From Streptomyces sp. yr375 (lineage in GTDB: Bacteria > Actinomycetota > Actinomycetes > Streptomycetales > Streptomycetaceae), in the NCBI RefSeq assembly GCF_900110755.1, contig NZ_FOFF01000022.1, forward strand, positions 1 to 64,000: a DNA stretch of 64,000 nt. The letters are read 5' to 3'. Both the position numbers and the translations under genes were made by a program. The notes under the pieces are model-generated. The model was not told the DNA's origin and made no database searches. It was given only the letters and a program-made list of their open reading frames with translations. Of the stretch, positions 10,601 to 18,447 are shown piece by piece; the stretch's first letter is position 1; each line of letters starts with the position of its first letter.

Positions 10601-13600
10601 CAGGCCCTCGGCACCGGCCCGACGAAGGGCGACACCACCAAGGTCCAGCGCCTCGCCTCGCTGACGGTCGACAACACCCCCGTCTACGAGACGATCACCG
10701 ACCTCGCCCCCGCCGACTTCGACGCCTACGGCCGCCCGCTGAAGGTGAAGGACGCCGCTGGCACCGAGACCTCGATGGTCTACACGGACACCAACGGCCT
10801 GGCCACCAAGAAGGTCGAGACGAACACGCTGGGCTGGCAGACCTCGACCGACTACAACCCGGCCTGGGGCAGCCCGACGGGCCAGACCGACCCCAACGGC
10901 AGGCGCACCGACTTCGACTACGACGGCCTGGGCCGCCTCACCAATGTCTGGCTCCCGGACCTGCCGAAGACGAACTCCGATCCGAGCATCAAGTACGCGT
11001 ACACCGTCCGCAAGGACGGGCCGTCCGTCGTGACGACGCAGAAGATCCAGAGGGGCGCGACGTACGGGGTTCCCGAGTACACCCTGTACGACGGCAACCT
11101 GCGCCCGATCCAGGTCCAGACCGAGGGCCCGAACAGCGGCCGCATGATCGCGGACACCTTCTACGACGGTCTCGGCCGCGTCGTGAAGACCAACGGCGAC
11201 TACTACACGACCGGCGCCCCCAGCGGTACGCCCTTCGCGGTGGTCAACGGTGACGTCGACAGCCAGAACCTGACGCAGTACGACGGCGCGGGCCGCAAGA
11301 CCGCCGACATCTTCGCGGTGGCCGGCGACGAGCGGTGGCGGACCACGTACGCGTACGGCGGCGACCGCGTCCACACCGACCCGCCGAACGGCCAGGCCCC
11401 GACCACGACGATCACCGACGGCCGCGGCCAGACGACGGAGATACGCCAGTACAAGGGCAGCGCCCCGCTGCCCACCGGCACCTCGGCGGACTACGTCTCC
11501 ACCAAGTACACGTACAACAAGGCCGGCCTGCTGGGGACGGTGAAGGACGGCAGCGGAAACCTTTGGTCCTACGCCTACGACAAGCGCGGCCGCAAGACCG
11601 GCTCCGACGACCCCGACACGGGCCACACCGACTTCGCCTACGACATCCTGGACCGGCTGACGTCGACCACGGACTCCCGTGGCAAGAAGACCTCCACGGT
11701 CTACGACAAGCTCGGCCGCACCACGGCCACCTGGGAGGGCGAGCCCACCACCGGCAAGCAGTTGAGTGCCTTCAACTACGACGTGGTGGCGAAGGGAGAG
11801 GCCTACGGCACGTACACGTACGTGAACGGCTCGGTCTACGCCGCCAGACTGGTCACCCAACTCGACACCAGCTACCAGCCCCTGACCGTCCGCTACTCGG
11901 TGTCCAAGACGGCCGAACCGGAGCTGGGCGGCACGTACGACTACAACACGGCCTACAACACCGACGGAACCGTCCAGTCCACGAGGATGCCGGCGGCCGG
12001 AGGGCTGTCGTCGGAGGGCCTGTTCCCCGAGTACGACGGGCTTCAGCGCCAGACAGCACTGCACAGCGCCTACGGCTCGACGTTCGACAACAACACGATC
12101 GTCAACCTGGCCAGCTACTCCAACACCAGCCAGCTCAAACAACTGGAACTGAACAGCAACACCGACGGGGCGAAGAAGTCCTGGCTCACCTACGGCTACG
12201 AGCGCGGCACCAACCGCCTGACGAGCTCACGCGTCGACCGCGAAGGCGCCACGGCGGTCACCTACGACGCCCGCTACACCTACGACCAGGTCGGCAACGT
12301 CACGTCGATCACGGACAAGCCGACCGGTGGCCAGACGGACGCCCAGTGCTTCCAGTACGACTACCAGCGCCGGATGACCGAGGCATGGACGAGCACGACG
12401 ACACCGGACAGCGCGATCGGCACCGGCGGCACGAACGCGGCGTGCTCCGCGACGCCTTCGGCGTCCTCCGTCGGCGGCCCGGCCCCGTACTGGCGCTCGT
12501 ACCAGTTCGACGACGTGACGGGCAACCGCAAGAAGGAGACGGCCCACGGCTTCGGCACGACCGCCACACCGGACGTCACCCGCACCTACTCCTACGGTGA
12601 CGCCGACCAGGACGGCACAGCGGGCGAAGCCGGCGACGGCGGCCCGCACGCCCTCACCAAGGTCGAGACGCTCACCCCGGCCTACCAGGGCAACCCGCAG
12701 GTCAAGTCCCAGGACACGTACAAGTACGACAGCACGGGCAACACGACCGCACGTGCCCTGAGCGGCAACACCCAGACCCTGGACTGGAACGCGCAGGGCA
12801 AGCTCGCCAAGGTCACCGGCGCCAAGACGACGGACTACGTGTACGACGCCTCGGGCCAGCGCCTGCTGCGCAACGTCGGCGGCGAGAAGACGCTGTACCT
12901 GCCGGGCATGGAACTGCGCCTCAACCCCACGACGAAGGCGGTCACCGGCACCCGGTACTACACCTTCGGCGCCCTCACCGTCGCGATGCGCACGGCGAGC
13001 GGAGTCCAGTTCCTGTCCTCCGACTCGCACGGCACGGCCGAGACAGCCATCGACGCGGCCACGGGTGAGACCACCCGCCGCCGCATGGATCCCTACGGCA
13101 ACGAGCGGGGCGACGACGGCAAGACCTGGGTCAACGACAAGGGCTTCCTCGGCAAGACCGTCGACGAGTCGACCGGCCTGGTCAACATCGGCGCCCGTGA
13201 GTACGAAGCGGAGAACGGCCGGTTCATCTCAGCCGACCCGATCATCGACTTCTCCGACCCGCAGCAGATCAACGGCTACTCATACGCCAACAACAACCCC
13301 GTGGCCTTCGTCGACGCGACGGGACTGAGGCTCGCGGACTGCGTGGGAGGCTGGAGCGATTGCGGACCCGGTTCGTCGTTTGTCCCCAGTGGGTCCACCG
13401 GTGGCACCGGTGGCCTTCCCAGCAGCAACAGCAGCGGCAGCACGAGGACCGTCGCCGAGGAGAAGGCGGAGGATGCCCGGACGCAGGCGGACGCCGCCAA
13501 GCAACGCGTGAAGTCAGCGGCCAGGGAACTCGCCAAGATCGCGATGGACGAACTCGGCATCACGGACGGGCTGGACTGCTTCACCACCGGCAACCTGGGC

Positions 13601-14623
13601 GCCTGCGGGGCGACGGCGTTCAACATCGCCACCAGCTTCGCCGGAGGCCTGGTGGGCAAGCTGGCAGGAAAGTACGCGCTCTCATTTAAGTGGGCCAAGG
13701 GAGAGGCCCTCGCCAAGCGGATCTGGGGCCTTGGCCGCAAGCTGACCTCCGCGGCCAAGGACTGGTACAAGTCCAGCAAGCTGGCGAAGAAGGCCGAGAA
13801 AGAGGCTGAAGCAGCAGTCGAAGCAGGCGCGAAATGCAACAGCTTCATCCCGAAGACGAAAGTCCTGATGGCTGACGGAAGTCAGAAGTCGATCGAGGAC
13901 ATCGACATAGGCGACCGCGTCATCGCCACCGACCCGGAGACGGGTAAGACCGAGGTCCAGACGGTCACTGCGGAGATCAAGGGCAAGGGAACCAAGCACC
14001 TGGTCAAGGTCACCATCGACACCGATGGCGACAAGGGCCCGAAGACCGCATCGGTCACCGCGACCGACGGCCACCCGTTCTGGGTTCCCGAATTGCGTGA
14101 GTGGATCGACGCGACAGACCTCAAGCCAGGCGAACGGCTCCGCACCTCGACAGGCCCGCTCGTCCAGATCACCGCGATCCAACGCTGGACCCAGCAGTCG
14201 ACGGTCCACAACCTGACTGTGAGCGACCTGCACACGTACTATGTGCTGGCGGGGGATACGCCGGTCCTTGTTCACAACATCGGTGGAAAGAAGGGCGGGT
14301 ATGGAGATGCGTGCAAGCTCTTCTATCCCGGAGAGCATGCCGGAGGGACGATTCCAGCACGCAATCAGGGCCGCTCTTGGACGCAGGCTGAAATCGACCA
14401 GACAAACGTGAATGGAAATACCTACGGGTGTCATACATGTGGGACGAACAGATCCGGGTATCCTTCGGGAACATGGGTCAAGGACCATCAACCGGTCTCG
14501 ACGTTTGTAGACCCCAGTGTTGAGCAGCAGCTTTTCCCTCAGTGTATGGTATGCAGTGGCAACCAGGGGAGAGCAGCAGCGCAAATGAAGCGCGATAAGA
14601 TTAATCCATACACGGACTTTTAG
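7646..14623 (+). CDS. Secreted Rhs polymorphic toxin with HINT domain and candidate nuclease tip
   Basis: The ATG at 7646 is preceded by GGGAG, giving 2325 residues; the longer frame back to 7616 lacks a ribosome site. A signal peptide (RRRAAAVLGLTVAIGLLP) is followed by the actinobacterial Rhs N-region and many YD repeats (for example DFDYDGLGRLTNVW, DFAYDILDRLTSTT). The Rhs core end (DPYGN, GFLGK, TGLVNIGAREYE, GRFISADPI, ANNNPVAFVDATG) lies near residues 1815-1900. A HINT/PT-HINT autoprocessing domain spans about 2064-2211, starting with Cys 2064 (CNSFIPKTKVLMADG) and ending VLVHN. The last ~114 residues form the variable tip: CHTCG, WVKDHQP and CMVCSGNQG suggest a zinc-bound HNH/endonuclease VII-like nuclease. 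Base composition drops sharply over this tip. The role inferred is contact-dependent or released antibacterial toxin. Confidence 0.85.
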   Translation: MSTPAWWRPRPALWNHTVRRRAAAVLGLTVAIGLLPQYAPQAEAKGLGKPGTQQDGDPARGTDAKAEKPKKNPVDSAVVTDPAKVTWPKPGRAETAVSTKLAQLKGLPLKAASPTASGPDELAVEVVDHKKALAAGVDGVLLKVARTDGVDAAGQAKVQLDYSGFAGAYGGSYGSRLRFVQYPECLLTTPQKKECSTPRELKSANSVAAQTLTTTVDAAPDRTGVTTQTLKAATTGAAVTLLAATAGSSGDQGNYGATSLQASSEWSVSNSSGAFNWSYPMRTPPVPGGLAPSVSLGYTSQSVDGQTAATNSQGSWAGEGFGYEPGYIERRYKPCSQDGQAKANGDQCWAFDNATVTLAGGTSGEIVKDDATGQWQLSNDDNSKIEKVTGATNGDNDGEYWRLTTTDGTEYYFGLDRLPGWRADDPATTGTVDPDPTTNSTWTVPVYGDDTGEPCHASTFDASYCTQAWRWNLSYVKAPRGNVMSFYYGKETNYYSQNLKYTENGKPYVRGGYLARADYGQRDGQVYTTAAPARVVFATDERCLDAAADCEPGDLTAATATRWPDVPWDQNCAVNTKCEGQNSPTFWTRKKLSSVTTQTRSGTGYSDVDHWKLTHVFTDNGDGSKSLWLKNIDHEGRVGTATAMPSIELYGSQLPNRVDVAGDNIQAMNRFRLSGVLNESGGQLSVVYAPADCSAAALPKEGESTKRCYPVKWNPPGVEEPITDWFHKYVVSMVTQTDLVGGTPDMSTSYDYIGDAGWRKSRADGITEAKYLTWGDWRGYAKVRVTGSEGGVAAADNTRTEHAFFRGLDGDATAAGGTRTETLKDSTGTTYTDADHLSGFELETTTYNGSFSADAIVSKSISTPWTQRTGSRKQDWGTTESWYLRPKDTNSYTALEGYTAQSPKWRVTKSANTYDTVTGRATKVDDLGVDGDDTDNRCTLTYYADNAANNMLAFPYRVHTTATTCSDTANHGKETLSDDLTFYDGQALGTGPTKGDTTKVQRLASLTVDNTPVYETITDLAPADFDAYGRPLKVKDAAGTETSMVYTDTNGLATKKVETNTLGWQTSTDYNPAWGSPTGQTDPNGRRTDFDYDGLGRLTNVWLPDLPKTNSDPSIKYAYTVRKDGPSVVTTQKIQRGATYGVPEYTLYDGNLRPIQVQTEGPNSGRMIADTFYDGLGRVVKTNGDYYTTGAPSGTPFAVVNGDVDSQNLTQYDGAGRKTADIFAVAGDERWRTTYAYGGDRVHTDPPNGQAPTTTITDGRGQTTEIRQYKGSAPLPTGTSADYVSTKYTYNKAGLLGTVKDGSGNLWSYAYDKRGRKTGSDDPDTGHTDFAYDILDRLTSTTDSRGKKTSTVYDKLGRTTATWEGEPTTGKQLSAFNYDVVAKGEAYGTYTYVNGSVYAARLVTQLDTSYQPLTVRYSVSKTAEPELGGTYDYNTAYNTDGTVQSTRMPAAGGLSSEGLFPEYDGLQRQTALHSAYGSTFDNNTIVNLASYSNTSQLKQLELNSNTDGAKKSWLTYGYERGTNRLTSSRVDREGATAVTYDARYTYDQVGNVTSITDKPTGGQTDAQCFQYDYQRRMTEAWTSTTTPDSAIGTGGTNAACSATPSASSVGGPAPYWRSYQFDDVTGNRKKETAHGFGTTATPDVTRTYSYGDADQDGTAGEAGDGGPHALTKVETLTPAYQGNPQVKSQDTYKYDSTGNTTARALSGNTQTLDWNAQGKLAKVTGAKTTDYVYDASGQRLLRNVGGEKTLYLPGMELRLNPTTKAVTGTRYYTFGALTVAMRTASGVQFLSSDSHGTAETAIDAATGETTRRRMDPYGNERGDDGKTWVNDKGFLGKTVDESTGLVNIGAREYEAENGRFISADPIIDFSDPQQINGYSYANNNPVAFVDATGLRLADCVGGWSDCGPGSSFVPSGSTGGTGGLPSSNSSGSTRTVAEEKAEDARTQADAAKQRVKSAARELAKIAMDELGITDGLDCFTTGNLGACGATAFNIATSFAGGLVGKLAGKYALSFKWAKGEALAKRIWGLGRKLTSAAKDWYKSSKLAKKAEKEAEAAVEAGAKCNSFIPKTKVLMADGSQKSIEDIDIGDRVIATDPETGKTEVQTVTAEIKGKGTKHLVKVTIDTDGDKGPKTASVTATDGHPFWVPELREWIDATDLKPGERLRTSTGPLVQITAIQRWTQQSTVHNLTVSDLHTYYVLAGDTPVLVHNIGGKKGGYGDACKLFYPGEHAGGTIPARNQGRSWTQAEIDQTNVNGNTYGCHTCGTNRSGYPSGTWVKDHQPVSTFVDPSVEQQLFPQCMVCSGNQGRAAAQMKRDKINPYTDF

Positions 14624-14755
14624 GTTTTGGGGCGGCTCGCGCTTCCTGTCGATGATACGGCAGAGAGTGCGAGCCGCCTGACGTCCATTTAGTAGGTGTA
14701 GGAGAGATTCTCCGACTCGCGTCGTGGCCCAATCTCTGGAGAGGATGAAGTACAG

Positions 14756-15130
14756 ATGGATGAATTTCTGGCGAACGTGCCCTGGGGAATTCTAAAGATC
14801 GAAGCAGTGGGCGGCGATGAGGATATCCCGGATGCAGATCCGGATAATCGACCTGTCTCGGCCAATGAAACCTGTGTGACCGTTGCGGTTCTCCATGGGG
14901 ATTTCGGGCAGGTGCGGGTACGAATCGGCAAGGATCTGGCTGTGGAAGAAGAAGCGGTCGCATTCTCTGGAATCATTGCGTGCCCGACCCGAACACTCGA
15001 GGTCTCGGATATTGTTGGTGACACGTCCTATTTGCGGCTTCCGGTCGGTGCCGACAGAGTGGAGATTACTGTCGGGCTGGACAGGCAGGAGATGGCAGAG
15101 GTAGTGACTGTCGGATTCCGGGAACTGTGA
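14756..15130 (+). CDS. Candidate immunity protein for the Rhs toxin tip
   Basis: This 124-residue acidic, beta-rich protein starts at ATG 14756 behind a GGAGAGGATGAAG-type ribosome site, 132 bases after the toxin stop. It has no signal peptide, so it is cytoplasmic, as expected for an immunity protein that neutralises its cognate toxin. Alternating strands (CVTVAVLHGDFGQVRVRI, YLRLPVGADRVEITVGL) loosely recall ComJ-like nuclease inhibitors, but I cannot confirm this by eye. It shares the low G+C of the toxin tip and differs from the surrounding core. The immunity assignment comes mainly from position, size and composition. Confidence 0.6.
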   Translation: MDEFLANVPWGILKIEAVGGDEDIPDADPDNRPVSANETCVTVAVLHGDFGQVRVRIGKDLAVEEEAVAFSGIIACPTRTLEVSDIVGDTSYLRLPVGADRVEITVGLDRQEMAEVVTVGFREL

Positions 15131-15437
15131 CGTAACTCTTGGTAGTCCTTGTCCTTGAAGGTGCAGGGATTTGCTCAGCCCGCTCGCCGTCTGATTGGCG
15201 GGTGGGGCTAAGACTTCTGCCGAACAGGTTGCCCAACTCTCCTTGTTGCCCTCCGCTTTCCGGGTGTTTTCATCGCTGTTTTCCTGGTTGTTCGCCGTGC
15301 ACCGAAGGCGCGTCAAAAGATTGGGAGATGAGCCTGTCTTGGCGGACATTTTCACGCAGACCCGCATTGCGCTGCGAAGGTTCACCATATGGCGCCACTG
15401 CCAGCTTCGTAACGCACGCAGACTTGGACAATTTCGT
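15131..15437. other. Intergenic stretch after the toxin-immunity pair
   Basis: About 307 bases of lower G+C than the core. Apart from one hairpin near its left end I see no gene, repeat or recognisable remnant. Short open frames here lack ribosome sites and normal codon bias. Confidence 0.5.
15179..15206 (+). terminator. Probable terminator of the Rhs-immunity unit
   Basis: CCCGCTCGCC (15179-15188) can pair with GGCGGGTGGG (15197-15206) around an 8-nt loop, using wobble pairs. It lies 49 bases past the immunity stop codon. There is no T-run. Confidence 0.4.
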
Positions 15438-15617
15438 TTATGCGGGTGCTCGCAGCATGGTTATGAGTGCGGCGAGTGGTCGTGAATCGGTGGTAAGAAT
15501 AGTTTCCGGTTCGTCGCTTTCGCGGAGGAGAACCGTTGCGGCGCGGGTGGCAGTGACGTAGACACAGGCGGAGGCCTCCTGGCTGTATGTGGACTTCTGC
15601 CAGTGCAGTTCTGGCAT
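15438..15617 (-). CDS. DUF397 small protein of a whiJ-like cluster
   Basis: This is a 59-residue protein beginning MPELHWQKSTYSQEASACV, the typical DUF397 opening (W-x-K-S-T-Y/S), with conserved VLLRESDEP and a C-terminal helix. DUF397 proteins are small regulators, related to BldB, encoded next to WhiJ-type XRE regulators in Streptomyces. It lies 11 bases downstream of the XRE pseudogene in the same direction and is itself intact. With the regulator and the adjacent ATPase gene both broken it is probably an orphan survivor. Its role in development is known for the family only, not shown here. Confidence 0.8.
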   Translation of the reverse strand: MPELHWQKSTYSQEASACVYVTATRAATVLLRESDEPETILTTDSRPLAALITMLRAPA

Positions 15618-15628
15618 GGACGGCTCCT

Positions 15629-16484
15629 TCAGAGGTCTCGGGTGAGTTGGGAGATGAAGTCGCGGGACTCGGGTGGGGGGAGGGCTGCCTTGGCGGTGCG
15701 GTCCAGGATCAGGCGGTAGCGCTCCAATTGGGCGGGGGAGTCGATGAGTTCCGCGCCATGGTCGGTGTCGAGTTGGACGGTGTCCAGTTGCTGTACTGGG
15801 CCGTGGAAGTAGTCGATGCCCTGCCCCGAGGTGTGGAAGGGGCCGTTCTCGAAGGGGATGACGGTGATCGTGACGTGGTTCAGTTCGCTGATCTCGTTGA
15901 GGTGGCGGAGCTGCGCATGAACGGTGGCGCGGTCGCCGAAGTGCATGCGGAGTGCGGCTTCGTGGATGATCGCTGTGTAGGGCGGGGGCTGTTCGCGGTG
16001 CGCGATTTCCTGGCGTTTGATGCGGTGTGAGACGCGGTGCTCGATCTTGTGTGGCTTGAGGGTCGGGACCGTGTGGTTGAACAGGATGCGGGCGTGGTCG
16101 GGGGTCTGCAGCAAGCCCGGGATGTTGATGACGTGGGCCACGCGCAGTGTGGTGGCGTGGTGTTCGACTTCGGTCAGATCCAGGACGCGGGGGGAGAGGA
16201 TGTCCCGGTACTCCTCCCATCATCCGCGCCGGCGTTCGCCGGTCAGGGTGGTGAGGGCCTCGATCAGGGGTTCGTCGGTGCAGTCGTAGTGCCGGGCGAT
16301 GGTGCGTAAACGGTCGGCGCTCACTCCGCAGCATCCCGCTTCGATGTTGCTCACGCGCGACTGCGTGCCTCCGACCAGTGCTGCCGCCTGGGTGGCGGAC
16401 AAGGTCGGCTCGCTCGCGCAGCCTGCGCAGTTCGACCCCGAGGCGTCGGCGCCGGGCGGTGGGGAGGGGGTTCGGTTGTGGCAT
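15629..16484 (-). pseudogene. Broken WhiJ-like XRE / DUF5753 regulator
   Basis: Parts of an XRE regulator are spread over two frames. The N-terminal piece (ATG about 16484; ARRRRLGVELRRLRERAD) reads in one frame. The helix-turn-helix (LSATQAAALVGGTQSRVSNIEAG) continues in another, the switch falling at about 16400 where GACCTTGTCC has one base too many. Downstream, the codon at 16220-16222 is TGA. The context ERRRG-stop-WEEYRDIL implies that a Trp codon (RGWWEEY in relatives) was lost. The DUF5753 part (VAHVINIPGLLQTPDHARIL to the end) is otherwise intact. Two independent lesions argue for a real pseudogene rather than one sequencing error. Confidence 0.8.
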
Positions 16485-16732
16485 CGGCTGCGAGTTCCCA
16501 TTCGTACGTACCTCGTGCAAGCCGCGCACGCGAAGGTAATGGGGCTGCATTCCCGTTAGTTCATGGAATGTAGTCCCATGAACTGTGCGGTGAGACCCAG
16601 GCCGCTCAACCGCCCCCGCCGATAACCCGGAAGCGCACCGCGCCGCACTTCACGTGTGCGCGGCACTGCCGCCACCCGGTCGGGCCGTCGAGTGAACCGA
16701 AGAGCCAACTTCCCCCGCCACAGGAGGCGTTC

Positions 16733-17187
16733 ATGGTCACCGTATCCCCGTCGGAGTGCGAAGCGGTTCCAACTTGGGCGTACGTGCTTCAACTGCCCCA
16801 CGATCCCAATGGCGCCCGCATCGCACGCGTTACCCTCCAGGCTGTCCTTGCCGGGCAGGACATGCTCCAACTCCAGTACCCCGCCAAACTGTTGGCCGCC
16901 GAGCTCGTCACCAACGCCTACCGGCACTCCACCGGCCCCGCCACCCTTCGCCTGCGCGGCCTCGGTCGCAGTCGGCTCCGGGTGAGCGCCCGGGATGCGA
17001 ACCCCCATATCCCGCCCCCTTCGACAAGCGGTCCGGGGCCATCCCCGTCCCGACGGGCGCCGAAGCGGAGGGTGGGCGTGGGCTCTTTCTCGTATGCCAT
17101 TACGCCGAGACGTGGGGTGGGTATCCGCTCGGCGGCGGCCCCTCCGGGGGCGGCGGGAAGCTTCTGTGGTGCGAGGTCGGTGGGTGA
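16733..17187 (+). pseudogene. Frameshifted whiJ-cluster ATP-binding (anti-sigma-like) protein
   Basis: The gene starts at ATG 16733 behind AGGAGG and reads as a GHKL/HATPase-type protein (LLAAELVTNAYRHSTGPATLRLR, the N-box; RLRVSARDANPHIP) for about 95 codons. Then the frame changes within a C-run near 17013-17019. The family-like remainder (PFDKRSGAIPVPTGAE, GGRGLFLV, GGGGKLLWCEVGG) continues in the next frame to a stop at 17187. One C appears to be missing. It is divergent from the XRE pseudogene, the usual whiJ-cluster arrangement. A homopolymer sequencing error remains possible for this lesion alone, but the neighbour is also broken. Confidence 0.75.
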
Positions 17188-17270
17188 GCGTTGTCGAGGG
17201 GCGGGTGACTGTCACAGCCCGGCGCTATCGTGGTTCAGGCGACACGCTCTGTAGTCAATGGAGGATCGTG

Positions 17271-17891
17271 GTGACCGTCATGACCGAGCGCCCCCAAGCC
17301 ATAGACACCCCTGCGAGCGGAGCCTTCGAGGACCTGCTCCAGATCGTCGAAGGGCTGGACACACCTGTCGGCTACAAGGCCGAGCTCATCCGGGGGAAGA
17401 TCGTCGTGTCGCCGTGGTCGAAGCTGCGCTACAAGAAGGTCATGAAGTCGCTCCGGATTCAGTTGGAGCCGCATGCTCCGGAAGGGCACGACGTGGACGT
17501 GGCCCCCTTCCTCTTCACCTTCCCCGGGTCTGAGCGGGGATACGGGCCTGATCTGCACGTCGCCGACGAATCCGCCTTCGACGCCGAAGGCCGTCACGCC
17601 GACGGCGCGGCCCTTTCCCTCGCCGCCGAGCTGACCTCCGACTCCGCCAAGGACGTCGACTGGCTCGACAAGATGGAGACGTACGGGAGGGTCGTCCCTG
17701 TGTATCTGCTGCTCGACATGCGGGTCGGGGAGATCAACGTCCTCTGGGATCCGTCTCCCAAGGGGTGCCGGTCCCGGACCAACGTCCCCTTTGGGCGGCC
17801 CGTGCGCATCCCCGCGCCGTTCGACTTCGAACTCGACACGTCCGCGTTCGGCGTCCCGGAAGAGGAGAGTGCCGAGGGCGAGGAGCGGTGA
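17271..17891 (+). CDS. Uma2-family (DUF820) putative PD-(D/E)XK nuclease
   Basis: From GTG 17271 (GGAGG at 17260-17264, spacing 6; GTG 17268 and ATG 17280 are alternatives) the product has 206 residues. It shows the Uma2 pattern: YKAELIRGKIVVSPW, GYGPDLHVADES (catalytic Asp region), AAELTSDS (Glu region) and a Tyr in METYGRVVPVYLLLD. Uma2 proteins adopt the restriction-endonuclease fold and are very numerous in Streptomyces and cyanobacteria. Their substrates are mostly unknown. It stands alone, followed by a terminator and the rplU promoter. Function beyond the fold is not inferable. Confidence 0.8.
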   Translation: MTVMTERPQAIDTPASGAFEDLLQIVEGLDTPVGYKAELIRGKIVVSPWSKLRYKKVMKSLRIQLEPHAPEGHDVDVAPFLFTFPGSERGYGPDLHVADESAFDAEGRHADGAALSLAAELTSDSAKDVDWLDKMETYGRVVPVYLLLDMRVGEINVLWDPSPKGCRSRTNVPFGRPVRIPAPFDFELDTSAFGVPEEESAEGEER

Positions 17892-17911
17892 GGCCAGAGG
17901 AGACAGGGAAG

Positions 17912-17932
17912 CCGGGCCGCTCGGCCCGGTTT
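17912..17932 (+). terminator. Terminator after the Uma2 gene
   Basis: CCGGGCC-GCTC-GGCCCGG (17912-17929) forms a perfect 7-bp stem with a 4-nt loop and is followed by TTT. The T-run overlaps the -35 box of the rplU promoter. Confidence 0.75.
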
Positions 17933-17959
17933 GACCCCCGAACGGCTGGCCCGTAGCCT
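17931..17959 (+). promoter_or_regulatory. Vegetative promoter of rplU
   Basis: TTGACC (17931-17936), 17-base spacer, TAGCCT (17954-17959) match the HrdB consensus closely. The predicted start near 17966 leaves a leader of about 147 bases before rplU. That is long enough for the autoregulatory structure often found before ribosomal protein genes, though I could not identify a named fold. Confidence 0.75.
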
Positions 17960-18112
17960 TGACCCTCGGCCTGTCGAGTGACATGCCACATTCCCGTAAA
18001 CCCTCTTCCTCCCGGGTGCCGGTACCTCGGTGGTCGGGAGAGGCCGTCCGTGTCTGTTGCCGGGTGGCTGGACTGCGGGGATGCCGTCCCGAGCGAGAGA
18101 GTGAGATCCGTT

Positions 18113-18433
18113 TTGTACGCCATCGTGCGCAGCGGTGGTCGCCAGCACAAGGTTGCTGTCGGCGACATCGTTGAGGTTGACAAGATTTCCACCGCCAAGG
18201 TTGGCGACACGGTCGAGCTCTCGACCCTGCTCGTTGTCGACGGCGACGCTGTGACCAGCGACCCGTGGGTCCTGGCCGGCATCAAGGTCCAGGCCGAGAT
18301 CGTGGACCACCACAAGGGCGTCAAGATCGACATCCTTCGCTACAAGAACAAGACCGGTTACCGCCGTCGTCAGGGCCACCGCCAGCAGTACACGGCGATC
18401 AAGGTCACTGAGATCCCCGCGGCTGCGAAGTAA
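18113..18433 (+). CDS. rplU: Ribosomal protein L21
   Basis: The 106-residue product reads YAIVRSGGRQHKVAVGDI at the start, with the L21 signature DHHKGVKIDILRYKNKTGY and RRRQGHRQQYTAIKV. It binds 23S rRNA in the large subunit. The start is TTG at 18113, where relatives usually have GTG or ATG before YAIV. A GTG at 18101 would add four residues. It is followed 14 bases later by rpmA, the universal L21-L27 pair. Confidence 0.95.
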   Translation: MYAIVRSGGRQHKVAVGDIVEVDKISTAKVGDTVELSTLLVVDGDAVTSDPWVLAGIKVQAEIVDHHKGVKIDILRYKNKTGYRRRQGHRQQYTAIKVTEIPAAAK

Positions 18434-18447
18434 GGGACTGAGGAGAG

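Noticed and set aside
7601..12142. A 1500-codon open frame on the minus strand opposite the Rhs gene
   Set aside because: It mirrors the GC3-rich codons of the Rhs gene, its product is a Val/Gly/Arg-rich string with no domain, and no ribosome site is present. Similar long antisense frames across the window were dropped for the same reason.
13835..14278. HINT domain read as a splicing intein
   Set aside because: It lies at the Rhs-toxin junction, starts with Cys and ends in HN, but the following residue is Ile rather than Cys/Ser/Thr. Self-cleavage is more likely than protein splicing.
15328..15561. Plus-strand short open frame after the immunity gene
   Set aside because: It overlaps the DUF397 gene in antisense, has no ribosome site and matches nothing I recognise.
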